A stretch of 64,000 nucleotides of DNA from Ignavibacteriales bacterium (GCA_012517155.1 JAAYVN010000026.1:1-64000), one strand, 5' to 3'; counted from the first letter of the stretch, positions 27,719 to 36,356 are shown. Translations and numbers: made by a program. Notes: generated by a model not told the origin, from the letters alone.

Positions 27719-28795
27719 ATGGATGAAAATAAAGTTAAATACAAGAAAATAGAATTCTTCTGTTTCTCGGGTACGGGCAATTCTAAAACCGTTGTTAACT
27801 GGATGAAGGAAACCGCAAAAGAATCCGGGATTGAAACAGCGTTTACAGATATTTCTACAAATGAACGGATTAATATACCAAGTCCTACATCTGACTCACT
27901 TGTTATCTTTATTTCCCCGGTTCACGGATTCAACTATCCTCCGGTTATGGTCAACTTTATTCTAAATTTCCCCCGGGGAAAAAACAATGTTTTACTGATG
28001 AACACCAGGGGGGGAATGAAGTTCTGGAAATTCGTTACACCAGGATTGACCGGAATTGCATTTTATCTGGCAGCTCTGATACTTATTTGCAAGGGGTATA
28101 AAATAAAAGGAATGTATCCTGTTGACCTTCCATCCAACTGGCAGTTTCTTCATCCCGCTCTTACATCAAAAGCCATAGCTTATCTTCATGAGAAAAATGA
28201 AAAGAAAGCAAGGCAGTTCATTCTTTCTTCCATTAAAGGAAAAAGTTATTTCAAATCGCTTAGAAGCCTTCCTTTCGATTTATTGGTTGCACCGGTCTCC
28301 ATACTCTATTATTTTATAGGACGCTATTTTCTTGCAAAAACCTTTTATGCCTCCGCAAAGTGCGATGATTGCGGAATTTGTATAAAAAACTGCCCCGTAA
28401 AAGCGATAATAAATGTAAGGGGAAAACCGTTCTGGACTTTCCGCTGTGAAAGTTGCATGAAATGCATGGCTAATTGCCCCCAAAAAGCAATCGAGGCGGG
28501 ACACGGGTATACTATCCTGATGCTCTTTGTATTTTACGGATTGTTGTATCCCCCTGTTTCGCAATTCATATTTAGTAATATTACTTTCGGAATTGCTGAA
28601 CCCCTTGTACGCGAGATTTTGCAGGCAGCAGTTTTTCTTCCACTATTTGCGCTCTTCTACCAGGCACTCCACTCGCTAAGGAAAGTAAAAATATTTGAGC
28701 AGTTAACTCTCTATACATCATTTACCAAATACAAATTTTGGCGCAAAGGATACAAATCCATTAACCAAGCGAAAATAATAGCTAAAAGGAACTAA
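27719..28795 (+). CDS. EFR1-family flavodoxin/ferredoxin protein
   Basis: A 358-residue redox protein. The N-terminal ~160 residues are flavodoxin-like with the FMN loop FCFSGTGNSKTVV. A 2[4Fe-4S] ferredoxin domain lies at about 217-262 (CDDCGICIKNCP and CESCMKCMANCP). Hydrophobic segments occur near 105-125 and 263-315, so it is membrane-associated. The EFRF architecture is known from anaerobes but its partners are not. The stop codon is one base from the next start, indicating a two-gene operon with the membrane protein. Confidence 0.85.
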   Translation: MDENKVKYKKIEFFCFSGTGNSKTVVNWMKETAKESGIETAFTDISTNERINIPSPTSDSLVIFISPVHGFNYPPVMVNFILNFPRGKNNVLLMNTRGGMKFWKFVTPGLTGIAFYLAALILICKGYKIKGMYPVDLPSNWQFLHPALTSKAIAYLHEKNEKKARQFILSSIKGKSYFKSLRSLPFDLLVAPVSILYYFIGRYFLAKTFYASAKCDDCGICIKNCPVKAIINVRGKPFWTFRCESCMKCMANCPQKAIEAGHGYTILMLFVFYGLLYPPVSQFIFSNITFGIAEPLVREILQAAVFLPLFALFYQALHSLRKVKIFEQLTLYTSFTKYKFWRKGYKSINQAKIIAKRN

Positions 28796-28796
28796 A

Positions 28797-29642
28797 ATGA
28801 ATTTCGGAAAAGAACATGAAAGGATAGGAGTCGGAATAATAGCCATAGTTACCGGAGCCCTGCTGGTTTATCTGGCCGCTTTGGGACCACTCTGGCTTAA
28901 CATAATAAAATACAAAACTGCGGAGATAGTTAATTACCAGCTTGCAGGGCAGGATATTGTTAATATGACCTTGCTCAGCGGACTCCTGATTGTCGGCGGA
29001 GTTATGCTGCTCTTGAAAAAGAGGGGAGCAGGTTATGTTTTGATAATGACACCGCTCTACCTGATTTATTTCTGCCTTAGCTATGGAGTCGGGATGGAAT
29101 GGAGTCATCCGGATTACTCGGGTAACAGTGAACAATATTTCTATTACTTTTTAATAATACTGATTGCCGCTTTGATAATTTTATTATATTCAGTATATAT
29201 TTTCCCGAAACAGTATAAAAGCAATTTCCGAAGGAAGGGATTGACTGCTTACACGGTGGTTTACACTATTTTTCTCCTTGCATTTGCGATGATGTGGCTT
29301 GGTGAAGTGAATGAAGTAATTAAGACCGGCACTTCAAGAGGGTATAATATAGCCCCGGTGGCATTTTGGACAGTTAGGTTCTTTGATCTGGGATTTTCAA
29401 TTCCCCTCGGGCTCTTGAGTATTTATCTTTTGTGGATAAGACCTGATGAGACCTTTGGTATACAATTCCTCTTTTATGGATTCTTTGTAACCATGATAAC
29501 CGCAGTTAACGCAATGGCATTCTTCATGTATGTCAACAATGATCCGACCTTTGAAGCCGAAAGTACTATCGTGTTCATAATCCTGGCAACAATAATTTAC
29601 ACTGGATTTTATTACATTCTGAGGAATTATAAAGTCACTTGA
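28797..29642 (+). CDS. Polytopic membrane protein of unknown function
   Basis: A 281-residue protein with seven to eight hydrophobic helices and short loops (helices near residues 12-32, 60-80, 87-105, 115-137, 150-167, 180-205, 220-240, 255-275). No conserved motif that I recognise. Translationally close to the EFR1-type gene (one-base spacing), so the two may form a redox-linked membrane unit; this is inferred only from position. Confidence 0.65.
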   Translation: MNFGKEHERIGVGIIAIVTGALLVYLAALGPLWLNIIKYKTAEIVNYQLAGQDIVNMTLLSGLLIVGGVMLLLKKRGAGYVLIMTPLYLIYFCLSYGVGMEWSHPDYSGNSEQYFYYFLIILIAALIILLYSVYIFPKQYKSNFRRKGLTAYTVVYTIFLLAFAMMWLGEVNEVIKTGTSRGYNIAPVAFWTVRFFDLGFSIPLGLLSIYLLWIRPDETFGIQFLFYGFFVTMITAVNAMAFFMYVNNDPTFEAESTIVFIILATIIYTGFYYILRNYKVT

Positions 29643-29730
29643 TACAAACCTCCAATCACGCGAAACGGAAATAAACACACTCTCGGTTAGGACACAGAAC
29701 TGACTTATCCGTGGTAAGGTTTCTCTCTGA

Positions 29731-29865
29731 ATATAGGGAAAAAAGTTGCAAAGTTGCGAAAATGGCGATTTTGGCTTGAAATCAACATTTTCGACGCAAA
29801 TCCACTTTTTAAAGTTGCAGGGATTTCTTGTAATTTTCGTATACCCTTCCCTTCTGCTCCCTTTC
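29731..29865 (+). repeat. Dispersed intergenic repeat, copy C
   Basis: The most complete copy. The core hairpin at 29754-29799 pairs TTGCG-AAAATG-GC-GATTT with AAATC-AA-CATTTT-CGA-CGCAA around a 7-base loop (TGGCTTG). Compared with copy A, one pair changes from A-T to G-C on both arms, a compensatory change. The downstream CCCTTCCCTTCTGCTCCCTTTC block is shared with copy A. Confidence 0.85.
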
Positions 29866-30182
29866 CCCACTTTTTCCGGACCTTCCAACTCATCCGCAAA
29901 AATTTCCCTTCAGCGAGGTGGATTAATGAAAGGGGAGTTTTGAATTCAACAAATCAATAAATATACAAATAAACAATTAAACCGTTCATTTATTCATACG
30001 TTCATTAACTACTCACTATTCACTACTCGCGATTCACAACCTCCTGTCTACTTTTTACTAAACCCTAATCAGACATTACTCCCGGTTTGAACTTTCCGGA
30101 TTAGCCAAGTGCTGACCATTTGATTATTACACAATTTTCCTTTATTTTAAACGCTAATAATTTAAAGATTCTAAGGCATTGT
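29866..30182. other. Intergenic region upstream of aldehyde dehydrogenase
   Basis: About 320 bases without a gene. A stretch near 29985-30040 is rich in TTCATT and CACTA repeats of low complexity. The reading frame of the downstream dehydrogenase is open back to 30120 but does not look coding there. I could not place a promoter. Confidence 0.45.
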
Positions 30183-31766
30183 ATGTTGGACAAAGATCTT
30201 CAATCAATTCAGGAAGCCAGAGATCTGGCTAAAAAGGCTAAGGAAGCCCAGCTTGAGTTTAAACACTTCACTCAACAGCAGGTTGACAAAGTTGTTAAAG
30301 CTATGGCTGATGCCGGCTACGCTAATGCGGAACTGCTTGCAAAAATGGCTGCCGAAGAGAGTGGCTTCGGAAAAGTAAGCGATAAGATTATCAAAAATCA
30401 ATTCGCTACTAAAAATGTGTATGAGTCGATTAAAAATCTTAAAACTGTTGGCGTAATTGACTCGGAACAAAATGGCAAGGTGCTCAAAGTTGCCGAACCT
30501 ATGGGAGTTGTGGCTGCTTTGATCCCCTCCACTAATCCAACCTCGACGGCCATGTTCAAGGCAATTATCTCCCTAAAATGCCGTAACGGAATTGTTGCTT
30601 CCCCGCATCCGCGAACTCCTTATTGCACGGCCGAAGCATTGAAAATACTTGACCTGGCAGCTGTAAGTGCAGGCGCGCCGAAAGGACTTATTCAGTGCAT
30701 GTCAATTTCCACTATCGCAGGAACGGATCAGTTGATGCATGACAATAATATCGCTGTAATTCTTGCCACCGGAAGCACTGCCATGGTTAAATCTGCCTAT
30801 AGCAGTGGAAAACCTGCATACGGTGTTGGGGCAGGGAACGTACCGGCATTTATTGAAAGAACCGCAAATTACAAAAAAGCCGTAGCTGATATTTTATATG
30901 GTACAACCTTTGATAACGGCACACTTTGTTCATCTGAACAGGCGATGATTGCTGACCGCCCTCTCAGAGACAAAATTATCGAAGAGGCAAAAGCACTTGG
31001 AGGATATTTCCTTAATCAGGATGAAAAAGCAAAACTGGCTAAAGCAATCATGACAGACGGAAAGCTGAATCCCAAAATCGTTGGTAAAGAGGCAGTCTGG
31101 ATTGCTGATTTTTCCGGCTTTAAAGTCCCCGAAAATACCAGGGTGCTTATTGCTGAATGCCAGGAGGTGGGAAATCAGGAACCCCTTTCTGTCGAAAAAC
31201 TTTCCCCGATCCTTGCATTTTATAACGTGGATGGCTGGCTGGACGGATGTCATAAGTGTATTGATTTACTCAGGTTCGGCGGTATCGGACACACGATGGC
31301 TATTCACAGTAATGACAGCGACATTATAATGAAATTTGCGCTGGAGAAACCGGCATTCCGTATTCTAGTGAACACCGTCTCCTCGATTGGTGCGGTGGGC
31401 TATACTACCGGACTTACCCCCTCGTTAACGCTCGGTCCAGGGACATGGGGAGGCTCGATTGTCTCGGAAAACGTAAGCGCAAAGCATCTTATGAATATAA
31501 AATATGTTGCCTTTGAAACCAATCCGGTTAATCCTGGAAATGCTCTTTCTGGTTTCGAAGGGAAGAACAGTATTTCTGCAAGCTCCGGCGGAAACTATAT
31601 CTCGGAGATAGAGGAAAGGCTTAAAGCCAGGGCAGGAAACCCGCCGTTAAACCAGAATTACGGAGTAAACAAGCCTGCAGCAGATAAATCGAAACAGGGA
31701 AAAGTTTACGGCACAGGAATAACTGAAGAGGAGATTCAGAAGCTGATTAAGGAATTTAAGAAGTAA
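30183..31766 (+). CDS. CoA-acylating aldehyde dehydrogenase (SauS/AdhE-N-like)
   Basis: A 527-residue enzyme expected to interconvert an aldehyde and its acyl-CoA with NAD(P). It matches the acylating aldehyde dehydrogenase branch (AdhE N-terminal domain, EutE/PduP, SauS): VVAALIPSTNPTSTA near residue 100, ASPHPRT, and catalytic Cys249 in DNGTLCSSEQ. The ATG at 30183 (MLDKDLQSIQEA) is chosen; the 21 residues in frame upstream look non-coding. The last ~50 residues are a low-complexity linker followed by YGTGITEEEIQKLIKEFKK, a short amphipathic helix of the kind that targets such enzymes to partners or compartments. No microcompartment gene is in this window. The substrate (acetaldehyde, sulfoacetaldehyde or another) is undecided. 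Confidence 0.85.
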   Translation: MLDKDLQSIQEARDLAKKAKEAQLEFKHFTQQQVDKVVKAMADAGYANAELLAKMAAEESGFGKVSDKIIKNQFATKNVYESIKNLKTVGVIDSEQNGKVLKVAEPMGVVAALIPSTNPTSTAMFKAIISLKCRNGIVASPHPRTPYCTAEALKILDLAAVSAGAPKGLIQCMSISTIAGTDQLMHDNNIAVILATGSTAMVKSAYSSGKPAYGVGAGNVPAFIERTANYKKAVADILYGTTFDNGTLCSSEQAMIADRPLRDKIIEEAKALGGYFLNQDEKAKLAKAIMTDGKLNPKIVGKEAVWIADFSGFKVPENTRVLIAECQEVGNQEPLSVEKLSPILAFYNVDGWLDGCHKCIDLLRFGGIGHTMAIHSNDSDIIMKFALEKPAFRILVNTVSSIGAVGYTTGLTPSLTLGPGTWGGSIVSENVSAKHLMNIKYVAFETNPVNPGNALSGFEGKNSISASSGGNYISEIEERLKARAGNPPLNQNYGVNKPAADKSKQGKVYGTGITEEEIQKLIKEFKK

Positions 31767-31826
31767 TTTCTTATATTTACAATGTAGTTTTTATTTATTC
31801 ACTAAAACAAAATCAAGGTAGATAAA

Positions 31827-32126
31827 ATGGCAGTTATGATAACAGACGATTGTATTGCTTGCGGTGCCTGCGAAGCAGAATGCCCCAATAATGCAATCTA
31901 TAATACAGGCGATCCATATATGATAGGCGGGGAAGAATTTCCTGCTTTAAATGATGATCATACTTATATCGTACCGGATAAATGTACGGAATGTATTGGT
32001 TTTTATGATGAACCACAGTGTATTCCTGCATGCCCTACTGATGCAATAGTCAAGGATCCAAACAGGGTCGAAACTCATGAAGTATTGATGGCTCGGAAAG
32101 AACATTTGGATGCCGTAGGAAGATAG
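31827..32126 (+). CDS. 2[4Fe-4S] ferredoxin, Alvin/YfhL type
   Basis: A 99-residue ferredoxin. Cluster one uses Cys9, Cys12, Cys15 and Cys19 (CIACGACEAEC). Cluster two has the enlarged spacing Cys53, Cys56, Cys65, Cys69 (CTECIGFYDEPQCIPAC), and a C-terminal helix follows; both features mark the Allochromatium-type low-potential ferredoxins. There is a ~12-residue insertion between the clusters (YMIGGEEFPALN). It lies 60 bases after the aldehyde dehydrogenase and ends at a strong terminator, so it may serve as electron carrier for general anaerobic metabolism. Confidence 0.93.
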   Translation: MAVMITDDCIACGACEAECPNNAIYNTGDPYMIGGEEFPALNDDHTYIVPDKCTECIGFYDEPQCIPACPTDAIVKDPNRVETHEVLMARKEHLDAVGR

Positions 32127-32145
32127 TTAATATCTTTTTTTGAAC

Positions 32146-32189
32146 AGCTGACTCATTTTTCTTGTTATGAATGAGTCAGCTTTTTTTTT
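32146..32189 (+). terminator. Intrinsic terminator after the ferredoxin gene
   Basis: A 12-bp perfect stem pairs 32146-32157 (AGCTGACTCATT) with 32170-32181 (AATGAGTCAGCT), followed by nine T residues. An ATG inside the right arm (32171) is in frame with the next gene but cannot reasonably be its start. Confidence 0.92.
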
Positions 32190-32203
32190 ATAAAGGAAAT
32201 TCA

Positions 32204-32785
32204 ATGGAAGAAAATGTAAAATTGGCGTTAGCCGGAAAATCTGTAAGCTTTGATGAGTTCTTAAACAATGCCGAGAACAAGGTGGAAAACACATGGACCG
32301 GTGATCAGGATTTGCTTGATTATACAAAATTAAATATTCAGAGAATGAAAAGGATTATTAAAACCTATACCCCGTCTGCTGAAATATTGGATGCAATGAA
32401 AAGGATCCGAGACAAGCAAACCTGGATGGTAATTACGGAAGATTGGTGCGGGGATTCAGCTCAGAATCTTCCATTTATCAGCAAGATCGCTGATTTGAAT
32501 GGCAGTGTTAGCCTAAGGATAATTGAGCGTGACAGGAATCTTGATATAATGGATATGTATTTGACTTCGGGAGCACGCAGTATCCCAAAATTAATTGCAT
32601 TCGATAAGGAGGGTAACGAGTTATTTCAATGGGGAGCACGCCCTGCATCAGCTGCTGAATTAATGAAAAATATGCGGGAGCAAGGTCTGAAAAAGGAAGA
32701 AATGATCGAAAAACTGCATTTTTGGTATGCAAAAAACAAGGGAGCAGACCTTGAAAAAGAATTTATTACTCTCCTGAGTAAATAA
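32204..32785 (+). CDS. Thioredoxin-fold family protein
   Basis: A 193-residue cytoplasmic protein of the Thioredoxin_9 type. The active-site segment is EDWCGDSAQNLPF: the first Cys is kept and the second is Ser, as is normal in this subgroup, so a classical disulfide exchange is unlikely. The cis-Pro region is SIPKLIAFD. The ATG at 32204 lies just after the terminator of the ferredoxin gene with a fair Shine-Dalgarno (AAAGGAA). Function unknown; converges on the sigma54 activator gene. Confidence 0.82.
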   Translation: MEENVKLALAGKSVSFDEFLNNAENKVENTWTGDQDLLDYTKLNIQRMKRIIKTYTPSAEILDAMKRIRDKQTWMVITEDWCGDSAQNLPFISKIADLNGSVSLRIIERDRNLDIMDMYLTSGARSIPKLIAFDKEGNELFQWGARPASAAELMKNMREQGLKKEEMIEKLHFWYAKNKGADLEKEFITLLSK

Positions 32786-32809
32786 TTTAAATTATGGCCC
32801 ACACTCTGT

Positions 32810-34555
32810 TTAATTGAGCGAGCTGTCCGTAATTTTCAACTTTACCATCTTTCGCCATAATGTTGATGGATTTATCGACAATTCCTTCGCCGCTTTTCTC
32901 CTGTTACCGTTGTGTTTTTTCAGAACAGCAATAATTGTCCCTCTTTCCACCAACTCAAGTTTTTGCAGATTAGACACATCTTCGTTTTTATTATAGTCTG
33001 CCGATTTTTCTCTCAGTCTCTTTGGAAGACTATCCACACAAATTGACTCCCTGTTACAAAGTATGAAACAATGCTCGATTATGTTTTCCAACTCTCTGAT
33101 ATTACCGGGGAACGGATATTCGGAAAGTATATCGTATGCTTCGGGTGAGACACTGGTAATGTTTTTTGAAAATTTGCGGTTGAAAATTGTAATAAAATGA
33201 TTTATAAGTATGGGGAGATCATCCCTCCTTTCGCGTAAAGGGGGTAAGTGGATATTAATTACGTTAATTCGATAGAAGAGATCAGCTCTGAATCTCCCTT
33301 CTCTGATTTCCCGATTAAGGTCTTTATTTGTTGCGGCTATTACTCTGGTATTCATTTTTATGGTTTTATTTCCGCCGACTCTTTCGAATTCCAGAGTTTC
33401 AATTACTCTTAGTAGTTTTGTTTGCACGGTCAGGGAAAGATCCCCAATCTCATCAAGAAAGAGCGTGCCGTTCTGAGCCAGTTCAAATCTCCCGGTCTTT
33501 GTCTTTGATGCGCCGGTAAAAGCCCCAGCCTCATGACCGAACAGTTCACTCTCTATTAGCGTTTCTGCAAATGCACTGCAGTTTACTGCAATGAACGGTG
33601 CGTTTTTCCTGGGGCTGTTAAGATGAATAGCCCGCGCTACAAGTTCTTTTCCTGTTCCGCTCTCACCGGTGATCAGCACGGTGGTATTCGTCTGAGAGAC
33701 TGATTCGAGTACGTGGATAACCTGCTGAAGTTCCTTGCTCTTCCCTACAATATTCTCGTATTTGTAAGTATCTGCAAGATGGGAAGTCAGGTTTTTTATT
33801 TCACTAATGTCAATAAATGTCTCTACTGCGCCAATTATTTGTTTTTTGTTATTCACCAGAATCGCGGAATTAACCTTAATAGGGAGTTTGCGGTTGTTTT
33901 TATTCAGGATCTCAACTTCATTACCTATGGTTGGTTTTCCTTTCTGCATGGTAGTTTCCATGTGACAACCATTCCGGCAGATGTTCGAATTAAAAATCGT
34001 CCAGCATTTTTTTCCTATCGCTTCTGTTTTTTTATAACCAGTTATATTTTCGGCGGATTTGTTGAATGAGGTTATTTCCCAGTCGTTATTTATTGTAAAC
34101 GTTCCCTCAATATTGCTGTTGAATATTGCATCCAGCCGGTTTTTCTGTTCAATCAGCTCGCCGGTTTTTGACTCTATTTCATTTGCCAGCGAAAGCATTT
34201 CATAAGTATCCCTGAAAATCAGAACCACACTAATCACACTTTCGTCCTTTAATATCGGAGTTAACGAAGCAAGCACAGGTTTTGTTGAACTGTCTTTATG
34301 TGTCAGGTGCAGAGATAAATTGGTGAAAGTAAGATTATTTGCTATTGAATCGCGAATATATTTCAGATCCCTCGAATGTTCTTCAAAAAGAAGCCGGATG
34401 GACTGAGAAAGTATATCATCCTCCCCAAATCCGGTTATACGCGAAGCTGCTTCATTGAACACAATTATATTTAGATCCTTGTTGATTATCGCAATGCCAT
34501 CCGGCAATACCAGGGTTTCCTTGCTGCGGTCTATTATTTGCTTTACTTCACTCAT
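32810..34555 (-). CDS. Sigma54-dependent transcriptional activator with two PAS domains
   Basis: A 581-residue enhancer-binding protein. PAS1 covers ~15-115 and PAS2 ~140-255. PAS2 contains Cys184, Cys193 and Cys197 (KKCWTIFNSNICRNGCHMET), a pattern suited to an Fe-S cluster or metal and seen in activators of redox operons. The AAA+ domain has Walker A GESGTGKE (297-304), the sigma54-contacting GAFTGA (344-349) and Walker B TLFLDEIGD. A Fis-type helix-turn-helix (NRRKAAKELSINPSTLWRKM) is at the C-terminus. It has no receiver domain, so it probably senses a redox or metal signal directly. It is divergent from the radical SAM/ORP-like operon, which is its likely target. This matches the layout of the ORP operons in Desulfovibrio. 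Confidence 0.93.
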   Translation of the reverse strand: MSEVKQIIDRSKETLVLPDGIAIINKDLNIIVFNEAASRITGFGEDDILSQSIRLLFEEHSRDLKYIRDSIANNLTFTNLSLHLTHKDSSTKPVLASLTPILKDESVISVVLIFRDTYEMLSLANEIESKTGELIEQKNRLDAIFNSNIEGTFTINNDWEITSFNKSAENITGYKKTEAIGKKCWTIFNSNICRNGCHMETTMQKGKPTIGNEVEILNKNNRKLPIKVNSAILVNNKKQIIGAVETFIDISEIKNLTSHLADTYKYENIVGKSKELQQVIHVLESVSQTNTTVLITGESGTGKELVARAIHLNSPRKNAPFIAVNCSAFAETLIESELFGHEAGAFTGASKTKTGRFELAQNGTLFLDEIGDLSLTVQTKLLRVIETLEFERVGGNKTIKMNTRVIAATNKDLNREIREGRFRADLFYRINVINIHLPPLRERRDDLPILINHFITIFNRKFSKNITSVSPEAYDILSEYPFPGNIRELENIIEHCFILCNRESICVDSLPKRLREKSADYNKNEDVSNLQKLELVERGTIIAVLKKHNGNRRKAAKELSINPSTLWRKMVKLKITDSSLN

Positions 34556-34589
34556 ATTTTAAAGTTTTTCCACAAAGATAACTTAATAA

Positions 34590-34634
34590 TTGCAAAAATG
34601 CAACGCACTTCCACATAATAGTGCTGAAATGCAA
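34590..34634. promoter_or_regulatory. Candidate paired upstream activating sites
   Basis: TTGCAAAAATGCAA (34590-34603) is a perfect inverted repeat of TTGCA with a 4-base spacer. GTGCTGAAATGCAA (34621-34634) matches it at 11 of 14 positions. The centres are 31 bp apart, about three helical turns, and both are ~180 bp upstream of the candidate sigma54 promoter. This geometry is what is expected for dimers of a Fis-type enhancer-binding protein. Confidence 0.5.
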
Positions 34635-34797
34635 TAAAACTTTTTCAGCTTAATTCTTAAATAAATAAACCAGGCAAGCCAACTGACAGGGATAATTATC
34701 CTCTTTTTCGTCTTTTTTCAAAGGAAATCTGACCCTCTGATTTTGATTATCATCCCCATTTGTAAGAAATATAACCGGTTATTCAGTTCTTTCAGCA

Positions 34798-34813
34798 TTG
34801 GCATGGAATTGGA
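34798..34813 (+). promoter_or_regulatory. Weak candidate sigma54 promoter
   Basis: TTGGCATGGAATTGGA has a good -24 element (TGGCAT against TGGCAC) with GG at 34800-34801, but the base pair 12 positions on is GA instead of GC. It is the best match in the region and is placed 50 bases before the start codon. The match is weak and rests partly on the presence of a sigma54 activator next door. Confidence 0.3.
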
Positions 34814-34863
34814 ACTCATTTACGGACGATGTGATTTTATTCCAATTTTAATAAAGGTGCAAA

Positions 34864-35955
34864 ATGGAAAATTCTGAAAAAAAATCTGGTAATAAAACAG
34901 GTATTGAAGTGAAAAAAGGAATTAAAAGTTTTCTTCATCAGAAAATGGAACTTTTCTGTGATAAACTGGAAATGAGTATCCTGAAAGATAATGCGGATAA
35001 AAGTGGCGTAGTGTATGGACCAGTTCCCTCAAGAAGACTTGGATACAGTCTGGGAATAAACAATATAAAAAGAAAGATATGTACCTATGACTGTATTTAC
35101 TGTCAGGCAGGAAAAACTACCTGCTGTTCAGAAGAAAAGGACTGCTGCTTGTCTCCGCATGAGTTGTACTTCCTGGTAAAACAGAAGATACAGAGTATTA
35201 AAAAAGAAAATTTACATGTAGACTACATTAGTTTTGTACCAAATGGCGAACCTACAATAGATGGCAATCTCGATAAAGAGATAAAACTCCTCAGGGAATT
35301 TGGGTATAAAATTGCCGTCTTTACCAACTCTTCTCTCCTCTGGAACGACAATGTTAAAGCCAGGTTAATTAATGCTGATTACGTTTCCGTTAAAGTGGAC
35401 ACGCTCGACGAGGAACTGTGGGAAAAAATTAACCGACCTCATTGCCGGCTCCGTTTCGATAAGGTTATTCAGGGAATCCGGGAGTTCTCGAATTCATTTG
35501 ACGGCACTCTCACTACTGAGACCATGCTAATTAAAGGAATGAACGATAACTTAAAGGAAATCCGGGCAACAGGTGAATTCCTGAATAATCTTAAGCACGA
35601 TAAGGCTTATTTTACAATCCCTATTCGTCCCCCCGCAGAACCCTATGCAATGATCCCCTCCAAAAATACACTCATGGACCTCAGAAATTATATTAATGAT
35701 AATATTCGGGATGCAGAAATGTTGTGTTGTCCTGAAAGCGGCGATTTTAGTATATTTGATAAGATAGAAAATGATATTTTGGGGATTTTGTCGGTTCATC
35801 CTATGAGGGAGGAGGCATTGAAGAGCATGCTGGAGAAAAAGGATTTGAACAGAAGCATTATTGGTTTGCTGGTTGAACGGGGTGATATTAAACGGGTCAG
35901 TTATGAAGAAACCACATTCTATTCGCTTGCGGATATTAAGGAGCAGGAAGTATGA
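34864..35955 (+). CDS. Radical SAM protein, COG0731-like, with C-terminal winged helix
   Basis: A 363-residue radical SAM enzyme. The cluster motif is CTYDCIYC (Cys73, Cys77, Cys80), preceded by the family signature YGPVPSRRLGYSLGIN. It resembles the COG0731 group, often annotated as wyosine-synthase-like though bacteria do not make wyosine. Extra cysteines (TTCCSEEKDCC, near 85-96) follow the motif. Residues ~300-363 look like a small winged-helix domain (GILSVHPMREEALKSMLEK ... GDIKRVSYEETTFYS). It is the first gene of the operon divergent from the sigma54 activator; its stop overlaps the next start (ATGA). A role in maturing the cofactor or proteins of the ORP-like system is inference. Confidence 0.85.
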   Translation: MENSEKKSGNKTGIEVKKGIKSFLHQKMELFCDKLEMSILKDNADKSGVVYGPVPSRRLGYSLGINNIKRKICTYDCIYCQAGKTTCCSEEKDCCLSPHELYFLVKQKIQSIKKENLHVDYISFVPNGEPTIDGNLDKEIKLLREFGYKIAVFTNSSLLWNDNVKARLINADYVSVKVDTLDEELWEKINRPHCRLRFDKVIQGIREFSNSFDGTLTTETMLIKGMNDNLKEIRATGEFLNNLKHDKAYFTIPIRPPAEPYAMIPSKNTLMDLRNYINDNIRDAEMLCCPESGDFSIFDKIENDILGILSVHPMREEALKSMLEKKDLNRSIIGLLVERGDIKRVSYEETTFYSLADIKEQEV

Positions 35956-36353
35956 GAACTTTGGATTTCCGAAAGTATTTGAAGTTATTGCTTTATCTTG
36001 TTGCACTTCATTCTTTTTTGGTTGGTTTGGGATTAATAATTATGCCCTCTGCTTTTATTGAAAGTCTTGGCTATTATCCCTGCGGTGAACGCTTTTTCAG
36101 GGCGCAAGGGGGAGTGTTCCACATCGCAATGGCTGTGGGTTACGCAATGGCGGGGTTCAACAGCCGCAGGTTTCAATGCCTGGTTATCTTTTCGATTATT
36201 GTTAAAATAGTTGCAACTCTCTTTTTATTCTCGTATTTTGTGTTTGTAAATCAACTTTTAATTCTTCTTCTTTCACTGATTTCTGATTTTCTGATGGGTG
36301 TTTTTATTTGGGTTCTGTATTACTATTCAAATAAAGAGGCTGGAACGGAGTAA
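35952..36353 (+). CDS. Small four-helix membrane protein
   Basis: A 133-residue membrane protein with four hydrophobic helices (about 10-30, 50-65, 70-92, 96-120). Its start overlaps the radical SAM gene by 4 bases and its stop is 3 bases from the SDR gene, so it is firmly inside the operon. No family is recognised. The loop between helices one and two has the segment YYPCGERFFRAQGG. Confidence 0.65.
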   Translation: MRTLDFRKYLKLLLYLVALHSFLVGLGLIIMPSAFIESLGYYPCGERFFRAQGGVFHIAMAVGYAMAGFNSRRFQCLVIFSIIVKIVATLFLFSYFVFVNQLLILLLSLISDFLMGVFIWVLYYYSNKEAGTE

Positions 36354-36356
36354 GTC

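Larger units (their letters stand above)
34556..34863. other. Divergent control region of the ORP-like operon
   Basis: About 308 bases between the sigma54 activator and the operon it probably controls. It contains the palindromic site pair at 34590-34634 and a weak sigma54 promoter match at 34798-34813. No gene is seen. A GGTGC just before the ATG at 34864 may be the ribosome-binding site. Confidence 0.6.

Noticed and set aside
29705-29960. Several short open frames over repeat copy C
   Set aside because: They overlap each other on both strands, have no ribosome-binding site and follow the repeat boundaries.
30183-32126. A bacterial microcompartment locus
   Set aside because: Only the targeting-like tail of the dehydrogenase suggests it; no shell protein or signature enzyme is in the window.
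32171-32203. An upstream ATG start for the thioredoxin-fold gene
   Set aside because: It lies inside the stem of the ferredoxin terminator; the start at 32204 has a Shine-Dalgarno and a normal N-terminus.
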